A stretch of DNA of 43,404 nt from an uncultured Ruminococcus sp. GTDB taxonomy: Bacteria > Bacillota > Clostridia > Oscillospirales > Ruminococcaceae. A program made the translations under genes and the position numbers. The DNA is taken from positions 1 through 43,404 of the forward strand of contig CAMWYX010000016.1 in the NCBI GenBank assembly GCA_947178575.1, in the 5' to 3' direction. Position 1 is the stretch's first letter, and every line of letters begins with the position of its first letter. The notes below the pieces were generated by a model. It made no database searches. It was not told the origin of the DNA and worked only from the letters and a program-made list of their open reading frames with translations. Shown piece after piece: positions 21,114 to 29,494 of the stretch.

Positions 21114-21150
21114 AAAAATTCCGGAATATGCAGATACTCCGGAATTTTTT
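21114..21150. terminator. Terminator of the V-ATPase operon
   Basis: A 12-bp stem, AAAAATTCCGGA (21114-21125) with TCCGGAATTTTT (21138-21149), containing the A and T tracts on either side, so it can act in both directions. It lies between the convergent V-ATPase and GH5 genes. Confidence 0.9.
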
Positions 21151-21180
21151 ATTTTAATCATTCTGACTGTTTTTATAGAT

Positions 21181-22512
21181 TTATAAACTGCTGACAAGTT
21201 TGTCTCTCATGAGACAGAAATCAAATGTATCTATTCTGCCGTCCTTACACAAATCGCCGGCTTGCCAGCTGGTAATATCTTCCGAACCGAGAAGCCAGTT
21301 CTGTAGCATTACAACGTCTGCAATGCTGAATGTTCCGTCCGAATTGACATCGCCTTCTACTTCTTTTTTATTTTCTTCTGATTTTACTGATACGAGCAGT
21401 TCTTTCAGTTCGGGGTCGGACATTGTGCAGGAGTTTCTGTCATAATGCAGGTCTGTAACGTCCCAGAGAACAGGACACATATTATTTTCGTATGCTTTTT
21501 TGCATACAGACGAGAGGAAAAGTCTTACGGATTCTTCTTCCTTGTTGTTTTTAGGACAGCCGTATTCGCCGATTATAACTGGTATTCCGTTGTCGATATA
21601 TGTGGATTTCATAAGGTTCATATTGTGTTCAAGTTCTGCAAATTCGGCATCTGTTCCCCATGTTGGGCTTGCTTTTCCCCAGTCGGCATCTTCTTCGAGG
21701 ATTGCAAATCCTGCCGGTGTGTAGTAATGAACAGAAACAGCCATTCTGTCTGCCGGGTCTTCAGGCATTTTGAAAAGCGGATCGCAGGTCAGCTCAATAT
21801 CCGTTTTATAGCCGGAAATGAGCAGATGACGCTCTGGATTGTTTCCGCCGGAGGAGCGTACAACATCGACGAAAGTCTGATTTACTTCGTTCACCATAGC
21901 GTATGATTCTTCTTTACCGGAAGTACCGCCCCAGCGATTCCAGACTGAATCCCAGCCGAGTTCTTCGTTCTGCGATTCAAATATAAGATGGTCGTTGTAA
22001 TCCGAGAAAGCATCGCAAATCTGTGTCCATATTGCGGAATATTTTTTCAGGCATTCGTCTTTGTTCTCGGGGAGTTTTTCGAGCCAGCCACTGTCCCAGT
22101 GGAGATTGATAATTACGTACATATCACATTCCATAGCCCAGTCGACAGATTGGCGGACTTTTGAAAGATATTCGGAGCTTATTCTGTAATCACTGCCCAT
22201 AAGGTTTGACCATGCCACAGGGATTCTGATTGTATCGAATCCCTCGCTGGCATATCCCTGAATCATTTTCTGTGTGATTACCGGACTTCCCCACGCAGTT
22301 TCATAAGATTCCGGAGTACCGTCGCCCCATTGTGCAATCCAGTCTCCGCAGGATTCGTATGTATTGCCGAGATTTATGCCTATTCCCATATCATGGACGA
22401 GTTCCATAGTAGAAATATCACGCATTTCTGATTCAACAGCAATACACGGTGAGATTTGGATACACGCTGTCATCATGGCAGATGCGATAAGAGATGATAT
22501 AAATTTTTTCAT
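21181..22512 (-). CDS. Secreted GH5 endoglucanase with C-terminal dockerin
   Basis: A 443-residue secreted enzyme. A signal peptide covers about residues 1-25 (MKKFISSLIASAMMTACIQI). The GH5 barrel spans about 35-375, with INLGNTYES near 46-54, the general acid Glu183 (ESQNEELG), His/Tyr of VHYYTP near 261-266 and the nucleophile Glu316 (IIGEYG); these features resemble subfamily GH5_4. A short Lys/Glu linker leads to a dockerin at about 387-440 with two Ca2+-binding repeats (DVNSDGTFSIADV and DLCKDGRIDTFDF). It should attach to a cohesin scaffold and cut beta-glucan or related polysaccharides. The ATG at 22512 is chosen from the signal peptide and CCTCC (minus-strand GGAGG) upstream. Confidence 0.95.
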   Translation of the reverse strand: MKKFISSLIASAMMTACIQISPCIAVESEMRDISTMELVHDMGIGINLGNTYESCGDWIAQWGDGTPESYETAWGSPVITQKMIQGYASEGFDTIRIPVAWSNLMGSDYRISSEYLSKVRQSVDWAMECDMYVIINLHWDSGWLEKLPENKDECLKKYSAIWTQICDAFSDYNDHLIFESQNEELGWDSVWNRWGGTSGKEESYAMVNEVNQTFVDVVRSSGGNNPERHLLISGYKTDIELTCDPLFKMPEDPADRMAVSVHYYTPAGFAILEEDADWGKASPTWGTDAEFAELEHNMNLMKSTYIDNGIPVIIGEYGCPKNNKEEESVRLFLSSVCKKAYENNMCPVLWDVTDLHYDRNSCTMSDPELKELLVSVKSEENKKEVEGDVNSDGTFSIADVVMLQNWLLGSEDITSWQAGDLCKDGRIDTFDFCLMRDKLVSSL

Positions 22513-22568
22513 CTGACTACCTCCAATGTTTATAATTCTGATTTTAAAAATTATCAATTATTTATATA

Positions 22569-22597
22569 ATTATAACATATTTATTTAATAATGTCAA
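22569..22597 (-). promoter_or_regulatory. Strong promoter of the dockerin GH5 gene
   Basis: On the minus strand, TTGACA (22597-22592) and TATAAT (22574-22569) are 17 bases apart, with TGt directly before the -10. It lies about 57 bases upstream of the start codon and points away from the next promoter. Confidence 0.85.
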
Positions 22598-22637
22598 GAA
22601 AAAACCTTCATAAACACGGAAATATTTTTTTTAACCC

Positions 22638-22665
22638 TTGACAATTGTTTATAACGTGGTATAAT
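22638..22665 (+). promoter_or_regulatory. Strong promoter of the two-repeat unknown gene
   Basis: TTGACA at 22638-22643 and TATAAT at 22660-22665 with a 16-base spacer and a TGg extension. It is 39 bases before the ATG at 22705 and divergent from the GH5 promoter. Confidence 0.85.
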
Positions 22666-22704
22666 ATTATTAGTTGAAATTTTTTGCGTATGGAGGAACT
22701 TATT

Positions 22705-24309
22705 ATGTTTAACAGAAAAACAGTCAGAGAAGAAATATCAGTTCATGCCGGTTCGTCGGCTGACGACGAACTGGACAGGAAATTCCACGAAATATATGAC
22801 CCTCATAATCTTATCAATTATGAAATGTATGCCCGAAAATATGATGAACTTCCCGACTTTGACAAAATAAAACCCGGACTTCGTGAAAAAGCACGTGACA
22901 CCGATGTTAAACGTCTTAACAATAAAACCGCCGGAGCAAGGGCAGCAGCAAACGAAATCAGTGATGTTGTTACAAATATGCTCGCACGCAACGGAAAACT
23001 TGATGCCGAACTTGTTCTTGCTGTAATTGCATCTGCCGGCGGACGTGAATGTATCAGAGGTATAATGCAGTCGTTATTTGAAATGACCGATAAAAAAAGT
23101 ACAGACCGATATTCGGAAGCTGTTTCTGTCGGAGGAAAACTGGGAATAAATATTGTTTCGGGAAACAATGAAAGCTATGTTTCCGGAGCAAGAATAACAG
23201 AGGAAATATCCCTTTTTAACTGGATAGCGTTACGTGACGGCTATCAGGAAAATGCACGCCGGATTATGGAACTGAGTGCAGATGTTATGAATCAGTGCGG
23301 AACAGAGCGTTACTGGGAAATACATGGAAATGATATTCCGGACGACCCGAGAGAACTTATGGAATTTTTCGGGGACAGACTGGAAATCATTTTTGCTGTA
23401 TACTGTCGCTATCCGCAGGAACGCATGACAGCTCTTGCATTTACAGCACAGTCGGCTGTCAAGGCGTTTACAGAAAGAAATGCTGTAAGTATGGATAAAG
23501 CTGTTTCGATTGTGTCGGAATATATGGTTCGTGGAGCACATTATTTTCCGTTAAATCTTGAAAAGGAAATAATTGAAAGCGAAAATAATCCGTTTTCAGT
23601 AGATGAAGATTTTCTTATCCGGAGTTTTACTGAAATTTATGCTCCGTATATGCTCTCAGAGCGAAATGAGCATACATTCGCAAATGCTGTGACCGCATCA
23701 CGGAAGATTTATGTTCGTGTTGCAAAATCAATCAGAAACGAAAAAGGAATACGTGCGGAGACACTTCTTGCAGTGATTGCGTCGGCAGGCGGAAGAATCT
23801 GTATACAAGAAATGATTAATACTGTTGACAGCATGGTGATAAAAGATGCAAGAGAAAAGAAAAGAATTATTTCAGAAACAGCCCGCAATCTCGGAATATC
23901 AATAGAAGAATACGAAAACGGATTTTACATCACAGGAAGCAGAATCGAAGATGAATTTTCTGTCTTTATGGGAAATGCAGTCTCCGGAAATATAAGCAAA
24001 GATGTGTTGAATGTCATTTCAAGAAGAATTTCCGGACTTGCCGGAAAAGAAGATTACTGGAATACATCATTTGATAATATTATAAACATATCGCCGGAAA
24101 AACTTGCTGATATGTTTGACGGCGAATTTAATGAAATTTTTGAAACATATTGCCGTTATCCGCAGGAAAAAATGATTGCAGTATCATTTGCGTTGCAGTC
24201 GGCAGTAAATGAAATAATCAGACATAATATTTTCGGCATAGAAAAGGCAGCAGCAATTATCGCAGAATACGGCTGGCGTACTATGTGTTTCTGTAAAAAA
24301 TTATCATAA
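22705..24309 (+). CDS. Unrecognised cytoplasmic protein of two ~250-residue repeats
   Basis: A 534-residue protein that I do not recognise. It has no signal peptide and no membrane helix. It is an internal duplication: AELVLAVIASAGGRECI at about 101-117 matches AETLLAVIASAGGRICI at about 351-367, and FAVYCRYPQERM at about 230-241 matches FETYCRYPQEKM at about 479-490, so the period is 249-250 residues. The repeats appear helical with a Gly-rich AGGR turn. No catalytic motif is evident. It has its own strong promoter and TGGAGG ribosome site 7 bases before the ATG; the upstream ATG at 22684 lacks one. Enolase follows 77 bases later with no clear terminator between. Confidence 0.85.
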   Translation: MFNRKTVREEISVHAGSSADDELDRKFHEIYDPHNLINYEMYARKYDELPDFDKIKPGLREKARDTDVKRLNNKTAGARAAANEISDVVTNMLARNGKLDAELVLAVIASAGGRECIRGIMQSLFEMTDKKSTDRYSEAVSVGGKLGINIVSGNNESYVSGARITEEISLFNWIALRDGYQENARRIMELSADVMNQCGTERYWEIHGNDIPDDPRELMEFFGDRLEIIFAVYCRYPQERMTALAFTAQSAVKAFTERNAVSMDKAVSIVSEYMVRGAHYFPLNLEKEIIESENNPFSVDEDFLIRSFTEIYAPYMLSERNEHTFANAVTASRKIYVRVAKSIRNEKGIRAETLLAVIASAGGRICIQEMINTVDSMVIKDAREKKRIISETARNLGISIEEYENGFYITGSRIEDEFSVFMGNAVSGNISKDVLNVISRRISGLAGKEDYWNTSFDNIINISPEKLADMFDGEFNEIFETYCRYPQEKMIAVSFALQSAVNEIIRHNIFGIEKAAAIIAEYGWRTMCFCKKLS

Positions 24310-24386
24310 CAGTGATTTTTGATGAATAAAAACATCTGTAATAACAATAATAAAATCATACTAAATTTTATTTGCAGGTGGTTTTT

Positions 24387-25700
24387 ATGGATTGTATGAG
24401 AATAACAAAAGTTACAGGCAGGGAGATTCTTGATTCAAGAGGAAATCCCACAGTCGAAGCACAGGTCTTTCTGAAAGACGGAACATCGGCAACAGGTACA
24501 GCTCCGAGCGGAGCGTCAACGGGAGAATATGAAGCTCACGAACTCAGAGACGGCGATAAGGAAAGATATAACGGTAAAGGTGTTCTGAAAGCTGTCGAAA
24601 ATATCAATACGATAATCAGTGATTCGGTTACGGGCATTGATGTATCAGATATATCTGCTGTGGATTATGCCATGATGAAAGCGGACGGAACAGAAAACAA
24701 GTCTGTTCTGGGAGCAAATGCAATACTTGCGGTTTCAGAAGCGTGTGCAAAGGCAGGAGCGATTTCGTCGGGGATTCCGTTGTATCGGTTTATAGGCGGG
24801 ATTCAGGGAATTACTATGCCTGTTCCGATGATGAATATTCTCAACGGCGGAGCTCATGCCTCGAATACGGTCGATACTCAGGAATTTATGATAATGCCTG
24901 TAGGTGCGGGTTCATTCAGGGAGGCTCTGAGATGGTGTTCGGAAGTATATCATTCTCTTGCCGTAATTCTGAAAAAAATGGGGCTTTCTGTTTCTGTGGG
25001 CGATGAAGGCGGATTTGCTCCCGATTTTTCGGGCGATGAGGAAACAATTGAAGCAATTCTTGAAGCTGTGGAATCGGCAGGATATAAATCCGGAAGCGAT
25101 TTCATGATTGCTCTTGATGCAGCCTCATCGGAATGGAAAGATGACGGAAAGGGAACTGGATTCTATAAACAGCCGAAATCCGGAAAAATATTTACTTCTG
25201 ACGAACTCATTTCCCACTGGGAAGCTCTTATTGAGAAATATCCGATTATTTCTATTGAGGACGGTCTTGACGAAAACGACTGGGACGGCTGGCATAAAAT
25301 GACATCACGCTTAGGAAAAAGAGTTCAGCTTGTCGGAGATGACCTTTTTGTTACTAATACAGAGCGGATTTCAAAGGGAACAGAACTCGGAGCAGGAAAT
25401 TCTGTTCTGATAAAGCCAAATCAGATAGGAACTGTTTCGCAGACGGTGAGGGCTGTAAAAATGGCTCACGATTCAGGATATACAGCGGTGATTTCACATC
25501 GTTCCGGCGAAACGGCGGACACATTCATTGCCGATATGGCAGTTGCTTTAAATTCGGGTCAGATAAAAACGGGTGCACCGTGCAGGGGAGAACGTATCGC
25601 AAAATATAACCGACTTCTTAAAATAGAAGACGAACTCGGAAAATCCGCTGTTTATCCTGACTTACGCAAAATCCGGAAAAAATTTTCTGAAAACTCTTGA
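24387..25700 (+). CDS. eno: Enolase (phosphopyruvate hydratase)
   Basis: A 437-residue glycolytic enzyme that converts 2-phosphoglycerate to phosphoenolpyruvate. The N-terminus has [14 protein letters not shown], then [13 protein letters not shown], the substrate loop [10 protein letters not shown], the acid [10 protein letters not shown], the metal site [20 protein letters not shown] with the catalytic Lys, and [10 protein letters not shown]. All key residues appear present. The ATG at 24387 is chosen for the AGGTGG 5 bases upstream; an upstream TTG at 24372 and a later ATG at 24396 are less likely. Its stop codon overlaps the -35 box of the next promoter. Confidence 0.97.
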   Translation: MDCMRITKVTGREILDSRGNPTVEAQVFLKDGTSATGTAPSGASTGEYEAHELRDGDKERYNGKGVLKAVENINTIISDSVTGIDVSDISAVDYAMMKADGTENKSVLGANAILAVSEACAKAGAISSGIPLYRFIGGIQGITMPVPMMNILNGGAHASNTVDTQEFMIMPVGAGSFREALRWCSEVYHSLAVILKKMGLSVSVGDEGGFAPDFSGDEETIEAILEAVESAGYKSGSDFMIALDAASSEWKDDGKGTGFYKQPKSGKIFTSDELISHWEALIEKYPIISIEDGLDENDWDGWHKMTSRLGKRVQLVGDDLFVTNTERISKGTELGAGNSVLIKPNQIGTVSQTVRAVKMAHDSGYTAVISHRSGETADTFIADMAVALNSGQIKTGAPCRGERIAKYNRLLKIEDELGKSAVYPDLRKIRKKFSENS

Positions 25701-25725
25701 CAAATCAGGAAAAGCATGATATAAT
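25697..25725 (+). promoter_or_regulatory. Near-consensus promoter of the leader ORF / rtcB unit
   Basis: TTGACA at 25697-25702 and TATAAT at 25720-25725 with a 17-base spacer and TGa directly before the -10. It is among the strongest promoters in the window and overlaps the enolase stop codon. Confidence 0.88.
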
Positions 25726-25758
25726 AGTATAAATTTTTTTGAAAGGAAGGTGAGCATC

Positions 25759-25842
25759 ATGTTTGAAATCAGATATTTTAACAATAAAAACATCATAAAA
25801 TCTACAAACGTAATCATGGAGCTTGCCTGCAATATAGATTAG
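25759..25842 (+). CDS. 27-residue leader ORF upstream of rtcB
   Basis: A 27-codon ORF (MFEIRYFNNKNIIKS at its start, ending ELACNID) with a strong ribosome site GAAAGGAAGGTG 7 bases before the ATG. It lies between a near-consensus promoter and an intrinsic terminator that precedes rtcB. Sixteen of its codons begin with A (Asn, Ile, Lys, Met, Thr, Arg), although A+T-rich DNA favours such codons. It resembles a regulatory leader peptide, but could instead be a free-standing small peptide gene. There is no signal peptide and only one Cys. I do not recognise it. Confidence 0.55.
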   Translation: MFEIRYFNNKNIIKSTNVIMELACNID

Positions 25843-25870
25843 TCTGATTTATTATCATGAATAATTATAT

Positions 25871-25902
25871 GCACCTCTGTTTACGGCAGAGGTGCTTTTT
25901 TT
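25871..25902 (+). terminator. Intrinsic terminator between the leader ORF and rtcB (possible attenuator)
   Basis: GCACCTCTG (25871-25879) pairs perfectly with CAGAGGTGC (25887-25895) over 9 bp, followed by seven T. It ends 32 bases before the rtcB start, and I see no other promoter between, so rtcB transcripts from 25720 must read through it. The left arm can also pair weakly with the leader ORF ribosome site (AGGTG at 25748-25752). Confidence 0.85.
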
Positions 25903-25907
25903 GCAGG

Positions 25908-25921
25908 CAGTTCCGGAACTG
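25908..25921. promoter_or_regulatory. 14-bp perfect palindrome upstream of rtcB
   Basis: CAGTTCCGGAACTG is a gap-free palindrome between the terminator and the rtcB ribosome site. It could be an operator, or an RNA hairpin or dimer site. No assigned regulator is known to me. Confidence 0.4.
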
Positions 25922-25934
25922 AAAGGAAATAACT

Positions 25935-27140
25935 ATGATTATTTTAAACGGAAAATACAATTCGGCAAAAGTATTTACTGATGTTATTGACCAGAATGCA
26001 ATAACACAGATAATCGAACTCTGCAGTCAGCCTATAAGCTCCGGTGAAAAAATACGTATCATGCCCGATGTTCACGCCGGAGCAGGTTGTACAATCGGAA
26101 CTACCATGACCATAACAGATAAAGCAGTTCCGAACCTCGTAGGCGTGGATATAGGGTGCGGAATGGAAACAATAATACTCAAGGAAAAACATATAGAACT
26201 CCAGAAACTCGACAAGCTGATTTATCAGAATATACCGTCAGGCTTTGAAATCCGCAGAAAACCGCACAGATATACAGAAAAAATAAATCTTGCAGAACTT
26301 TTCTGTTTTGAACATATTAATTCCGCACGTGCGGAACTCAGTATCGGAACGCTGGGCGGTGGAAATCACTTCATTGAAGCAGACAAGGGAAGCGACGGCA
26401 GAATTTATATTGTTGTTCATTCAGGTTCACGCCATCTCGGAGTGGAAACAGCGAAATATTATCAGAACGAGGCTTACAGCCGGCTTAATCTAAGTTCGGA
26501 AACCGAAATTCAGGAACTCATAATCCGGCTTAAATCCGAGGGAAAAGAAAGACAGATTCAGCAGGAAATTAAAAAGCTTCTGAATACAAAGCGTACCAAT
26601 GTCCCGAAACATCTCGCATATACAGAGGGTGAACTGTTCAGACAGTATATCCATGATATGAAGATAGTACAGGAATTTGCAATGCTTAACCGTCAGGCGA
26701 TTATGGACGAGATAATCAAGGGTATGGGAATCCATGTCGCCGAAAGATTCACAACAATACACAATTACATCGATACAGAAAATATGATACTCCGCAAGGG
26801 AGCAGTCTCCGCACAGAACGGCGAAAAACTTATCATTCCGATAAATATGAGGGACGGAAGCCTTATCTGTACAGGTAAAGGCAATCCTGACTGGAATTTT
26901 TCCGCACCGCACGGAGCAGGACGGATTATGTCACGTTCGCAGGCAAAGGCGAGCTTTACCGTTTCGGAATATAAAAAGCAGATGAAAGGAATATACACGA
27001 CTTCTGTCAATTCCGGAACTCTCGACGAATGTCCGATGGCATATAAATCGCTCGACGATATAGCCGGAAATATAGACGAAACAGTTGAAATCAACGATAT
27101 AATCAAGCCCTTGTATAATTTCAAGGCAGGAGAGGAGTAA
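25935..27140 (+). CDS. rtcB: RtcB family RNA ligase
   Basis: A 401-residue RNA ligase of the RtcB family, which joins RNA 2',3'-cyclic phosphate or 3'-phosphate ends to 5'-OH ends with GTP and Mn2+, repairing cleaved tRNAs and other RNAs. The metal site residues include Asp72 and Cys75 in VDIGCGM, GGGNHFIE at 141-148 and HSGSRHLG at 162-169, and the guanylylated His is His326 in PHGAGR. It is shorter than the ~480-residue archaeal type and matches the shorter bacterial branch. GAAAGGAA lies 6 bases before the ATG. No archease gene is near; a small basic protein follows after 3 bases. Confidence 0.94.
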   Translation: MIILNGKYNSAKVFTDVIDQNAITQIIELCSQPISSGEKIRIMPDVHAGAGCTIGTTMTITDKAVPNLVGVDIGCGMETIILKEKHIELQKLDKLIYQNIPSGFEIRRKPHRYTEKINLAELFCFEHINSARAELSIGTLGGGNHFIEADKGSDGRIYIVVHSGSRHLGVETAKYYQNEAYSRLNLSSETEIQELIIRLKSEGKERQIQQEIKKLLNTKRTNVPKHLAYTEGELFRQYIHDMKIVQEFAMLNRQAIMDEIIKGMGIHVAERFTTIHNYIDTENMILRKGAVSAQNGEKLIIPINMRDGSLICTGKGNPDWNFSAPHGAGRIMSRSQAKASFTVSEYKKQMKGIYTTSVNSGTLDECPMAYKSLDDIAGNIDETVEINDIIKPLYNFKAGEE

Positions 27141-27143
27141 TCT

Positions 27144-27305
27144 ATGAGAACATTCGTGCCGTATGAAAAAATGAGCAAAAAAGAACGCAGAAAACTTGAT
27201 TCCGCCAAACGCCGTGACTGGAACGGTCTCAATCCTGTAACAAGAATCGCAGATAAGGAAAGAAAATACTCAAGGAAAATCAAACACCCCGAAAGACTTG
27301 TATAA
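27144..27305 (+). CDS. 53-residue basic protein immediately downstream of rtcB
   Basis: A 53-residue protein starting 3 bases after the rtcB stop, with AGGAGAGGAG just upstream. It is very rich in Lys and Arg (for example KKERRKLDSAKRRDW and KERKYSRKIKHPER), with aromatic residues but no Cys. This suggests an RNA-binding helper that is co-translated with the ligase. The function is inferred only from charge and position. No other ORF overlaps it on either strand with comparable signals. Confidence 0.65.
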   Translation: MRTFVPYEKMSKKERRKLDSAKRRDWNGLNPVTRIADKERKYSRKIKHPERLV

Positions 27306-27380
27306 TCACTAAAAATTTCTGTAGAATATTGTGCAGAATCACGGAAAATCGCCGACAGCTTAAAAAATCACAGAATAGTA

Positions 27381-27409
27381 TTGACATTTTAATGGAAAAG
27401 CGTTAAAAT
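27381..27409 (+). promoter_or_regulatory. Promoter of pfkA
   Basis: TTGACA at 27381-27386 and TAAAAT at 27404-27409 with a 17-base spacer, 67 bases before the pfkA start. I saw no terminator between the preceding 53-aa gene and this promoter. Confidence 0.75.
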
Positions 27410-27475
27410 ATGTATGTATGAGATTTGAGCCGTAAAGGCAGTAATATATGCAATGTGCAGAATGGAGAAGTTTTT

Positions 27476-28438
27476 ATGATTAAGAAAATAGGCGTACTCA
27501 CAAGCGGCGGCGATGCTCCTGGTATGAACGCTGCTGTAAGAGCTGTTGTAAGAGCTGCTATCAGCAAGGGCATGGAAGTTTATGGTGTCCGCAGAGGTTA
27601 TAACGGTCTTATCAACGGCGATATTATGAAAATGGACGAAAGAAGCGTAACCGATATTATACATCAGGGCGGTACTGTTCTTTATACTGCAAGATGTCTT
27701 GAGTTCAAGACAAAAGAGGGCATTGAAAAGGCTAAGGCAAAGTGCGATGAACTCGGTATCGAGGGTCTTGTTGTAATCGGCGGTGACGGTTCTTTCAGAG
27801 GTGCTGCTGACCTTTCAGCTATGGGCGTGCTTTGTGTCGGTCTCCCCGGAACTATCGACAATGATATTTCATGTACAGATTATACTATCGGTTTTGATAC
27901 CGCTATGAATACCGCTATGGAACTCGTTGACAAGCTCCGTGATACATCACAGTCACACGACAGAATTTCAGTCGTTGAAGTTATGGGTCGTGGTGCAGGT
28001 CATATCGCCGTAAATACCGGTATCGCCTGCGGTGCTACAGATATAATCACAAAGGAAGTTCCGTATGACCTCGACAGAATCGCTGCTACTATGCTCGAAA
28101 AGAAAGCAAGAGGCAAGCAGAATTTCGTTGTTATCGTCGCTGAGGGTATCGGTCATTCTCAGGAAATAGCCGCCGAACTCGAAAAGAAAACCGGCATCGA
28201 GGCACGTGCTACTATCCTCGGTCACGTACAGAGAGGCGGAAATCCTACAGTAAGAGACAGAGTTGAAGCTACACGTATGGGATATTATGCTGTTGAACTT
28301 CTTGAAAAGGGTATCGGCAACCGTGTTGTCGGAATTAAGGACAGCAAAATCGTTGATTATGATATTCAGGAAGCACTTTCAATGAAGAAGCCGTATGAAG
28401 TCGACCTCCACAGAATTGCTGAGGAGATAGCATTCTGA
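27476..28438 (+). CDS. pfkA: ATP-dependent 6-phosphofructokinase
   Basis: A 320-residue PFK, the usual bacterial length, which phosphorylates fructose 6-phosphate to the 1,6-bisphosphate. The ATP loop GVLTSGGDAPGMNA is at the N-terminus, with GGDGSFRGA (Gly-type, pointing to ATP rather than pyrophosphate as donor), the catalytic Asp in GTIDNDI, then MGRGAGHIA and GHVQRGGNPT. The ATG at 27476 has TGGAGAAG 5 to 8 bases upstream. It is rich in GCT and GGT codons compared with its neighbours, as expected of a highly expressed gene. It forms its own unit with promoter and terminator. Confidence 0.97.
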   Translation: MIKKIGVLTSGGDAPGMNAAVRAVVRAAISKGMEVYGVRRGYNGLINGDIMKMDERSVTDIIHQGGTVLYTARCLEFKTKEGIEKAKAKCDELGIEGLVVIGGDGSFRGAADLSAMGVLCVGLPGTIDNDISCTDYTIGFDTAMNTAMELVDKLRDTSQSHDRISVVEVMGRGAGHIAVNTGIACGATDIITKEVPYDLDRIAATMLEKKARGKQNFVVIVAEGIGHSQEIAAELEKKTGIEARATILGHVQRGGNPTVRDRVEATRMGYYAVELLEKGIGNRVVGIKDSKIVDYDIQEALSMKKPYEVDLHRIAEEIAF

Positions 28439-28459
28439 TTCCGGATTATATTATGATAA

Positions 28460-28488
28460 AAAGCCGTCTGCATAAAACAGACGGCTTT
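28460..28488. terminator. Bidirectional terminator between pfkA and the S1 gene
   Basis: AAAGCCGTCTG (28460-28470) pairs with CAGACGGCTTT (28478-28488) over 11 bp with a 7-base loop. The T tract is better on the minus strand, so it also serves the convergent S1-domain gene. Confidence 0.88.
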
Positions 28489-28501
28489 ATTTGTTCGTTA
28501 A

Positions 28502-29431
28502 TCAGCGTTGGTCTTGGAAAACGGTTTCAATGATTTTTCCGGAGTTTTCCGGCGAGTATGTCCAGCGGTCAATATGACGTGCGTCGGTGAAATATCTGAA
28601 ATCCCTGCTGATTTCGCAGTCGTCGCAGATGTCTACAATAACAAGCTTGACTTTCATTTTATTCGGAATAATAGCCTTTATGTAGACACTCACGCTCTGA
28701 CCTGCCTTTACATCACTGCGGAGTTCTGCAAGACCGGCAAGATTGGGGGCGAGTTCTACAAATATTCCATAATTTTCAACGGAGCGTACTATTCCCGATA
28801 CAGTCTCGCCGGCTCTGAAACTTTCGGAATTTTCTTCCCATGTTCCGAGCAGTTCTTTGTGTGTGAGACATATTCTCGAATCTTCGTTGGAACGCACCAC
28901 CGCACGTATAAATTGTCCTGCACTGAAACGCTGGTCGGGGTGAGCTATTCTTGAAACCGAAATTGAATCAATCGGAATAAGTGACGGGATTCCACAGCCG
29001 ATGTCAACAAAACAACCGAACTGTTCAAGATGAGTTATGCGTGCATCGATAACATCGCCGGCGGAAAGTTTGTCACAGTATTCGCTGATACATTGTCTCT
29101 GAGCTGCTGTACGTGATAATTCCGCCTTTATTCTGCCGTTTTCGCCTGATGAAAGACCTATGACCTTGAAGCAGACAATTTTGTTCACCCGTGATATTAC
29201 GGCAATATCACGGGTTACTCCCTCGGCTATTCCTACCGCACCGTTTTCACGCCGGATTATTCCGTCCGCACACGGAAGGTCTACTATAAGATTATGGGAA
29301 TTGTCGCAGACCGCAGCACGGGCTTCGAGTATTATTCCCTTTTCCATAGCTTCTGTAAGACCGTCAACAGATGAGATATACTTTTGATTTTCAGCTGTCC
29401 TGAAAAGACAGCCCTCGGGTTTGTAGTTCAT
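28502..29431 (-). CDS. S1 RNA-binding domain protein (ribosomal protein S1-like)
   Basis: A 309-residue protein with at least two S1 RNA-binding domains, at about 123-191 (GDVIDARITHLEQFGCFVDI) and 206-267 (GETVSGIVRSVENYGIFVEL). A degenerate S1-like stretch lies at about 30-105. This is the size of the small S1-like proteins of Firmicutes, which differ from full-length S1 (six domains). The role is RNA or ribosome binding in translation, with no more specific evidence. TACCTCC in the plus strand (minus GGAGGTA) lies just before the ATG at 29431. Confidence 0.85.
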   Translation of the reverse strand: MNYKPEGCLFRTAENQKYISSVDGLTEAMEKGIILEARAAVCDNSHNLIVDLPCADGIIRRENGAVGIAEGVTRDIAVISRVNKIVCFKVIGLSSGENGRIKAELSRTAAQRQCISEYCDKLSAGDVIDARITHLEQFGCFVDIGCGIPSLIPIDSISVSRIAHPDQRFSAGQFIRAVVRSNEDSRICLTHKELLGTWEENSESFRAGETVSGIVRSVENYGIFVELAPNLAGLAELRSDVKAGQSVSVYIKAIIPNKMKVKLVIVDICDDCEISRDFRYFTDARHIDRWTYSPENSGKIIETVFQDQR

Positions 29432-29494
29432 ATTTTTTACCTCCGAAATATTTTTTTCATAATAAAAGATATTCTTTCCGGAGTAAAAATATTC

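Noticed and set aside
25904-25916. The 13-base string shared with 35931-35943 as evidence of a regulon
   Set aside because: Several shared 13-mers are expected by chance in a 43-kb window, so it was kept only as a low-interest note.
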